Source: CALXJM01 sp963930325
GTDB taxonomy: Bacteria; Bacillota; Clostridia; TANB77; CAG-508
Length of the DNA: 21,370 nt
Reading direction: 5' to 3'
NCBI GenBank assembly: GCA_963930325.1
Contig: CAWVME010000131.1
Span: forward strand, 1 to 21,370
Shown piece after piece: positions 14,848 through 21,370 of this stretch. The notes below the pieces were generated by a model. The model was given only the letters and a program-made list of their open reading frames with translations, ran no database searches and had not been told where the DNA came from. Positions within the stretch are counted from its first letter, which is position 1, and each line of letters starts with the position of its first letter. The translations under genes were made by a program, and so were the position numbers.

Positions 14848-17550
14848 ATGGGGAACAGAAACAAAAGAAGCAAAGGAATATCACTATTAGCATTAGTTAT
14901 TACTATTACGATTATGCTTATTTTAGCAGGGATACTTATATTTCAAACACAAAAGTATAATCAAACAAAAGAACTAAATGAATTGTATAGTGATATTAAA
15001 GTATTAAAAGATAGTGTAGGAGTGTACTATTTGCAATATAATACACTACCACTGGGTGAAAAAGTAGATATTGATGTAAAAGCATTAGTAGGGGATCAGA
15101 TAAACGTAAATGATGGAGATGAATACTATTATATTGACATATCTGCCTTAGAGAATGTAACATTAAGTGATAAAAGAAACCCAGCAGGATATATTATTAA
15201 TACTACAACACATGAAATTTATTATATAGACGGAGTTGTTGTTGATGATAAAATATACTACAAAGATACAACAACAAGCAGTGAAATTATCATAGATGAT
15301 GAAGATGCATTAAAAGTAACAATCTCAAGTGATGTTGGAAAAATTACAAATAAAACCACCATAATTTACACCATTGAATTTAATAAAAAAGTAGTAGATT
15401 TTGATAAAGATGATATAAGCATAACCAATGGAAACAAAGGAGAGCTTGTAAAGATAAGTGATACAAAATATACTATTGAAGTAGATAGAGTAGAAGATGG
15501 TGTGCAAATTGTACAAGTAAGAAAAGGAGTATGTACAGATGAAGAAGGAAATGAAAATGCGGCAAGTAATGTAAGTAGAATTACAATTGATACAATTGCT
15601 CCAACAATTACTGCAACACCGAATACTTCTGAAGAATTAGAAACAGTAGATGTAACAATAATAGTAGAAGATGTTGGAACAGGATTAAGTAATAATACAG
15701 AATATAAATATATTGTAAGTGCAAGTAATACTGAAGTACCAAATGAAGTATGGAACAACTATACAAATGGAAAAGAAATTACTATAGGTGACGGGCTAAA
15801 AGGAACATATTATTTGTGGATAAAAGGAGTAGAAGATAAAGCAGGAAATACTTCAGCTGGTACAGTAGAAGGATACACTGTAATAGGGCCATATGATTTT
15901 ACAAATTTAAGAAGCTCTGTTGTAATTAAACCAAATGGAGGAATATACAATGGAAAGAAAGAGGAAACTGTATTAGAAGGGGAAGTTGGAGAAACTATTA
16001 TTGTTAATGATCCAGTAAGAGAACACACATTAACATTTAATACACATGGTGGAACAGAAGTACCAGATCAAAAAGTAAGCTATGAATTTGATAAATGGGT
16101 TCACACAGGAAGTGGTAGCTTAAATAATGATGTATATACTTATGGAGAAGATAGTGGCATTATTACAGCTGACTGGATAATTACAGACATTACATTACCA
16201 ACAACGAGCAAAGAGGGATATACATTTGATGGTTGGTATACACAAAGTATAGCGGGAACGAAAATAACAAATCAAACTGAAATTACAGAAGATATGACAC
16301 TTCATGCTCACTGGACAATTAATAGTTATGATTTAACTATTGATCCAAACGGAGGCACATGGAATAATTCAAGTGAACAATCTACAATTACAAAGGAATA
16401 TAATACACAGCAGGAAATTAATAATCCTGAAAGAGGTTATGCAATAAAATTTGAAACTTTTGGAGGAACAGGTCATGCAGATATTGTAGCATACTGGAAA
16501 TTCAAAAACTGGGAACTAACAGGCAGTGGAAAAATAGATGGAAATAACTATACCTTCGGAGCAGGAGATGGAACTTTAAAAGCATTATGGGAAAGTGCAA
16601 CTTATGCAGACATAGAAATGCCAACACCAGAAAAACAAGGATATACATTTATTGGTTGGTGTAAAACTCAAGAAAATGGAAATGGCTCTGGAGATATAAT
16701 TATTCCAAGTGAAGTTATTGATAGAGATATTACTTTATATGCAAAGTGGGAAAAGAATACAAATACTGCATATAAAGTAGAACACTATACGCAAAACTTA
16801 GATGAAAGTTATACACTAAAAGAAACTGAAAATTTGCAAGGAACAACGGACGAAATCGTTACAGCAGTAGCAAAGACATATACTGGATTTACTATTAACA
16901 TACAAGCTGACGGAACTATAGAAACTGGAATAGTACAGCCAGATGGAAGTTTAGTATTAAAATTATACTATTCAAGAAATAAACATAATATTAATGCAGA
17001 ACAAGTACCAGGTGCAGAAATTGTGATAGAAGGAGAAGGAAAATACGAAGAAGAAATCACAATAGAAATAGGTGTAGAACCAGGCTATGAATTTAATGGT
17101 TGGGAAATTACAGATGAAGAAGGAAATATAATACCAGTAGAAGACATCGAAAATGAGAATTTTACAATGCCAGATTCTGATGTAACAATAAAAGCAGATG
17201 TAACACTTATTTCATATGCAATTTCATATGATTTAGATGGAGGAGTAGTTAATCCTACTAATCCAAATAGTTATACAGTAGAAAGTGAAACATTTACTTT
17301 AAATCAACCAACAAAGATCGGATATATATTTACAGGATGGACTGGAAGCAATGGACAAACACCAGAATTATATGTAAGTATAATAAAAGGAACTACAGGA
17401 AATCTAAATTATACAGCAAATTGGGAGGCATCAGATAGCACATTTTATAAAGTAGAACATTATACAGAAAACTTAGATGGTACATATGTTTTAAGAGAAA
17501 CTGAAAACTTATACCGGAAGCACAGGAAAAGAAGTATATGCGCAAGTTAA
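14848..17550 (+). CDS. giant prepilin-leader adhesin with InlB-type repeats, first frame
   Basis: The first frame encodes 900 residues, of which about 889 belong to the real protein. The N-terminus K-G-I-S-L-L-A-L-V-I-T-I-T-I is a type IV prepilin leader: cleavage is expected after Gly10, and a hydrophobic helix follows (11-31). The usual Glu at +5 is Ala. Next come a small pilin-like head (~35-150), one or two Ig-like domains (~155-345), and Listeria-Bacteroides (InlB B) repeats near residues 348-491 and 492-640 with 'PNGG' and 'GYTF(D/I)GW' signatures. From about 641 MucBP-like units 'YKVEHYTQNLDESYTLKETE' begin. The start has AAGGAAGG six bases upstream. At 17515 the frame meets CGG; eleven codons of unrelated sequence then lead to TAA at 17548-17550, while the repeat pattern continues without gap in the +1 frame. 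Confidence 0.85.
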   Translation: MGNRNKRSKGISLLALVITITIMLILAGILIFQTQKYNQTKELNELYSDIKVLKDSVGVYYLQYNTLPLGEKVDIDVKALVGDQINVNDGDEYYYIDISALENVTLSDKRNPAGYIINTTTHEIYYIDGVVVDDKIYYKDTTTSSEIIIDDEDALKVTISSDVGKITNKTTIIYTIEFNKKVVDFDKDDISITNGNKGELVKISDTKYTIEVDRVEDGVQIVQVRKGVCTDEEGNENAASNVSRITIDTIAPTITATPNTSEELETVDVTIIVEDVGTGLSNNTEYKYIVSASNTEVPNEVWNNYTNGKEITIGDGLKGTYYLWIKGVEDKAGNTSAGTVEGYTVIGPYDFTNLRSSVVIKPNGGIYNGKKEETVLEGEVGETIIVNDPVREHTLTFNTHGGTEVPDQKVSYEFDKWVHTGSGSLNNDVYTYGEDSGIITADWIITDITLPTTSKEGYTFDGWYTQSIAGTKITNQTEITEDMTLHAHWTINSYDLTIDPNGGTWNNSSEQSTITKEYNTQQEINNPERGYAIKFETFGGTGHADIVAYWKFKNWELTGSGKIDGNNYTFGAGDGTLKALWESATYADIEMPTPEKQGYTFIGWCKTQENGNGSGDIIIPSEVIDRDITLYAKWEKNTNTAYKVEHYTQNLDESYTLKETENLQGTTDEIVTAVAKTYTGFTINIQADGTIETGIVQPDGSLVLKLYYSRNKHNINAEQVPGAEIVIEGEGKYEEEITIEIGVEPGYEFNGWEITDEEGNIIPVEDIENENFTMPDSDVTIKADVTLISYAISYDLDGGVVNPTNPNSYTVESETFTLNQPTKIGYIFTGWTGSNGQTPELYVSIIKGTTGNLNYTANWEASDSTFYKVEHYTENLDGTYVLRETENLYRKHRKRSICAS
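17515..17518 (+). other. CGGA frameshift site in the giant adhesin
   Basis: The frame reads TTA-TAC-CGG-AAG. Dropping C17515 gives TTA-TAC-GGA-AGC-ACA, i.e. E-N-L-Y-G-S-T, matching sister repeats such as E-N-L-I-G-S-T and E-N-L-Q-G-T-T. It is the second of the two in-frame CGG codons. Confidence 0.68.
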
Positions 17551-20500
17551 AAATTATGAAGGATTTACTCACAATGTCAATGAAGATAAAAACGTACTTA
17601 GTGGAATAGTAGAAGCAGATGGAAGTTTAGTACTAAAAGTATACTACATGAGAAATAGCCATACTATTAAAGTAGAACAAGTTCCAGGTGGAACTATTAC
17701 AGTTCCAGATGAAGGAAAATATGAAGAAGAGATTACAGTAGAAGTAGAAATAGATCCAGGCTATGAATTGGAAGAAATTGTTGTAACAGATGAAGACGGA
17801 AATAAAATACCAGTAGGAGATACAGAACAAGAAAAATTTCCTATGCCAGACAAGGAAATAACAGTAACAATAGTAGTAAAAACAATTACATACACAATTG
17901 ATTACAATTTAAACGGAGGAACGGTAAATCCTTCTAACCCAAGCAATTATACAGTAGAGACAGAAACATTTATATTAAACAATCCCGTAAAAGAAGGATA
18001 TGAGTTTACAGGTTGGACAGGAAGCAATGGAGAAGATGCTCAAATTACAGTAACAATAGCAAAAGGAAGTACAGGAAATAAATCTTATATAGCAAACTTT
18101 ACTGCCAATACCAATACTCCATATAAAGTAGAACATTATGTAGAAGGTCTAGATGGAGTATATATTTTGAAAGAAACAGAGAGCTTAACAGGAACTACCG
18201 ATGCACATGTTAACGCAACAGCGAAAAATTATGAAGGATTTACATGTGATAGAAATATAGTAGGAACTGTATCAAGTGGAACAATAGCAGCAAACGGAAG
18301 CTTAGTATTAAAATTATATTATACAAGAAACGTACATAATGTTAATGTAGAACAGGTACCAGGAGCAGAAATTGTAATAGAAGGAGAAGGAAAATACGAA
18401 GAAGAAATTACAGTTACAGTAGAAATAAACCAAGGGTATGAATTTGAAAAAATTATAATAACAGATGAAGACGGAAACGAAATACCTATAGGAAATACAG
18501 AAGAAGAAACTTTTACAATGCCAGACTCTGATGTAACAGTAACAGTAGTAGTAAAAACAATTACATATACTATTAGCTACAATCTAGACGGAGGAACGGT
18601 AGATCCTTCTAACCCAAGCAATTATACAGTAGAGACAGAAACGTTTACATTAAATAATCCAGTAAAAGATGGATATGAATTTACAGGTTGGACAGGAAGC
18701 AATGGAGAGACTCCAAGCAAAACAATTATAATTAACAAAGGAAGTATAGGAAACTTAAACTATACTGCTAATTGGGTAGTAAAAACAGACACACCATATA
18801 AAGTAGAGCATTATACAGAAAATTTAGATGGAACATATAGTCTAAAAGAAACAGAAAATTTAATAGGAAGCACTAATACAAATGCAGAAGCTGAAATAAA
18901 AACTTACGAAGGATTCACACATGATAGCACTGTAGATGGAAGCAAATTAAATGGAATTATAACAGCAGATGGAAAATTAGTATTAAAAGTGTATTATACA
19001 AGAAATGTGTATAGTATTAATATAGAAGAAGTACCAGGAGCAGAAATTACAGTAGATGGAGAAGGAAAATACGAAGAAGAAATTACAGTTACAGTAGAAC
19101 CAAAACCAGGATATGAATTTGAAGAAATTATAGTAACAGACAAAGATGGAAGCAACATACCAGTTGGGGATACTGAAGAAGAAAGCTTCACAATGCCAGA
19201 CTCTGATGTAACAGTAACAGTAGTAGTAAAAACAGTTACATATACTATAACATATAATCTAAATGGTGGAACAGAAGTAATTCAAAATAGAAATACTTAT
19301 ACAGTAGAAACAGAAAATTTCACACTAAATAATCCTATAAAAGAAGGATATACATTTACGGGCTGGACAGGAAGCAATGGAGAAGCTCCTCAAACTACAG
19401 TAACAATAGCCAAAGGAAGTACAGGAAATAAAATATATACAGCAAATTGGCAAATATTAAGCTATACATTAACAGTAAATCCGAATGGTGGAACATGGAA
19501 TAATATGACAACAAGTCAAAGTTTCACACAAAATTATGGAACAACAAAAACAATTGCAAATCCTACAAGAAGTCATACGGTAAGCTTTAATAGTAATGGA
19601 GGAACTTCTTGCAGCAGTATTACTGCAAATTGGATATTTAATAACTGGGATTTAACAGGAGCTGGTAGATTAGAAGGAACAACCTATACATTTGGTGCAG
19701 ATGCAGGAACATTAAAAGCAAACTGGACAGGAGTAAGTTTTAAAGATATTAATTTGCCAACACCTACAAAACAAGGATATGCTTTTGAAGGATGGTACAT
19801 AGGCGAGCCAGGAACAGGAACAAAAGTAACATCTACAACTGAAACACTTATTACAGAAGATGTAACATTAAATGCAAATTGGATAGCAGGAGCAACAACT
19901 CCATATAAAATAGAACATTACAAAGAAAATTTAGAAAAGAGCGGATACGATTTAGCAGAAACAGATAATTCTATTGGAATCACAGGAAATACTGTAACAG
20001 CGGCCTCTAAAAACTATGTGGGATTTACTTATAACCCTGGAATAACAGGAACAATAGAAAGTGGAGTTATAGAAGCAGATGGAAGCTTAGTATTAAAATT
20101 ATACTATACAAGAAATGTGCACAACATTGATGTAGAAGAAGTACCAGGAGCAGAAATTACCGTAGATGGAGAAGGAAAATATGAAGAAGAAATTACAGTT
20201 ACAGTAGAGCCAAAACCAGGATATGAATTTGAAGAAATTATAGTAACAGATGAAAACGGAGATAAAATACCAGTAGGAGACACAGAAGAAGAAACATTTA
20301 CAATGCCAGACGAAGATGTAACAATAACAGTAGTAGTAAAAGTAGTTACATACACAATTGACTACAACTTAAACGGAGGAATTGTAGCTATTAACAATAA
20401 AACGAGCTACACAGTAGAAACAGAAGACTTTACATTAAATAACCCAGTAAAAGAAGGGTACACATTCACAGGCTGGACAGGAAGTAACGGAACAACTCCT

Positions 20501-21370
20501 CAAACCACAGTAACAATAACAAAAGGAACTACTGGAGATAAATCATATACAGCAAACTACATGCCAAATACAGATACACCATATAAAGTAGAGCACTATA
20601 AACAAAACTTAGAGAAAAACGAATATATATTAGTAGAAACTCAAAACTTAACAGGAACAACGGATACAAATGTTGTAGCAATACCAAGGGTTTATACTGG
20701 ATTTACTTATGACAGTAGTGTACAAGGAACTATATCTAATGGAGTTATAGCAGCAGATGGAAGTCTAGTATTAAAACTATATTATACAAGAAATGTACAT
20801 AATATTAATGTAGAAGAAGTACCAGGGGCAGAAATTACAGTAGATGGAGAAGGAAAATATGAAGAAGAAATTACAGTAACAGTAGAACCAAAACCAGGAT
20901 ACGAATTTGAAGAAATAATAGTAAAAGATGAAGACGGAGAAGAAATCCCAGTAGGAGATACAGAAGAAGAAACATTTATAATGCCAGACGAAGATGTAAC
21001 AATAACAGTAGTAGTAAAAGTAGTTACATACACAATCGATTACAACTTAAATGGAGGAAGTGTAAGCACACCAAACCCAAGCAATTACACAGTAGAAACA
21101 GAAAGCATTACATTAAATAATCCAGTAAAAGAAGGGTACACATTCACAGGCTGGACAGGAAGTAATGGAGAGACACCGCAAACTACAGTAACAATAGGCA
21201 AAGGAAGTACAGGAAATAAAACATATACAGCAAACTGGCAAATAACAAGCCATACACTAACCGTAAATCCAAATGGAGGAACTTGGAATAATAGTACAGG
21301 CACACAAACATTTACCCAAAACTATGGAACAACAAAAACAATAGCAAACCCAACAAGAAGCTATACAGTA
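17516..21370 (+). CDS. giant adhesin, continuation in the +1 frame (3' end outside window)
   Basis: From 17516 the frame is open for 1,285 codons to the window edge, with no stop and no plausible own start or ribosome binding site at its beginning. Its first residues (G-S-T-G-K-E-V-Y-A-Q-V) complete the repeat cut by the frame break. It continues the surface-repeat pattern: MucBP-like units ('PYKVEHYTENLDGTY...GSLVLKLYYTRN'), a conserved 'VPGAEITVDGEGKYEEEITV' segment with a T-M-P-D turn, and 'NLNGG...GYTFTGWTGSNG' InlB-type segments. One further 'PNGGTWNN' module lies near 19459 and another starts near 21244. With the first part, the protein exceeds 2,170 residues and has no visible C-terminal anchor yet. 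The even codon use and preserved repeats argue against old decay. Confidence 0.78.

Larger units (their letters stand above)
16768..21370 (+). repeat. tandem ~675-bp units of the giant adhesin
   Basis: Units beginning with Y-K-(V/I)-E-H-Y start near 16768, 17443, 18119, 18794, 19897 and 20579. The spacing is about 665-680 bases, except where a ~440-bp 'PNGGTWNN' module is inserted (19459-19896). The two last full copies share long almost identical DNA stretches around the 'GAEITVDGEGKYEEE' coding part. Such repeats are prone to recombination and to assembly collapse. Confidence 0.88.

Noticed and set aside
15366..15758. 130-codon minus-strand frame inside the giant adhesin.
   Set aside because: It is a shadow of the Ser/Thr/Val-rich coding pattern on the plus strand. 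Similar Ser/Thr-rich antisense frames recur in each adhesin repeat, as expected from repeated DNA.
17513..17516. Alternative reading of the adhesin break as an inserted T at 17512 (TTA-ACC-GGA).
   Set aside because: It also restores the frame and cannot be excluded from sequence alone, but the C-skip reading (Y-G) uses the same CGGA rule as cwlD and the residue before the Gly is variable among repeats, so it is the simpler shared explanation.
16768..21370. Regularly spaced repeats considered as a CRISPR-like or satellite array.
   Set aside because: The repeats are about 675 bases, stay in one reading frame and encode known surface-repeat types.

Overview
The window is AT-rich and looks like low-GC Bacillota. 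It probably comes from a spore-forming, gut-type clostridial lineage, possibly uncultured. Supporting signs are Gram-positive surface proteins, a CwlD-type spore-cortex amidase, TTGACA/TATAAT promoters, AGGAGG ribosome binding sites, near-exclusive AGA arginine codons and the standard stop codons. The species assignment is inference.

Layout. Positions 2-568 hold the 3' end of an ABC transporter substrate-binding protein gene. It converges, across a bidirectional terminator, on a peptidase-U32/RlhA-like gene (611-3031, minus). A divergent promoter region then leads to a topoisomerase III gene (3191-5101, plus). A minus-strand block follows with tRNA-Gly(GCC), tRNA-Cys(GCA) and a small TTG-started gene of unknown function. 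From 6.2 kb onward most genes are cell-surface or envelope genes on the plus strand. They are a 1,563-residue thioester-domain surface protein (6419-11110); a three-gene operon (membrane-anchored Ig-like protein, PF06541-type membrane protein, REC-GGDEF protein; 11279-13736) with its own promoter and strong terminator; cwlD (13804-14515); and a giant repeat adhesin with a type IV prepilin leader (14848 to beyond the window end).

Central observation. Two genes, cwlD and the giant adhesin, are each interrupted by one apparent extra base. In both cases the 0-frame codon at the break is CGG followed by A. Skipping the C so that GGA (Gly) is read restores the expected protein: the DAGHG metal-binding motif of CwlD, and the conserved Gly of an adhesin repeat. 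Reading about 6,500 codons of the window by eye, I found no other in-frame CGG, although CGA, CGC and CGT are used. This suggests that CGG is unassigned or untranslatable here and that CGGA is decoded with a +1 frameshift as glycine. Sequencing error is the main alternative.

How the genes may work together. The surface proteins, the GGDEF protein and the prepilin leader suggest a surface-attachment region that might be tuned by cyclic dinucleotides. That link is inference; no cyclic-di-GMP riboswitch could be confirmed.
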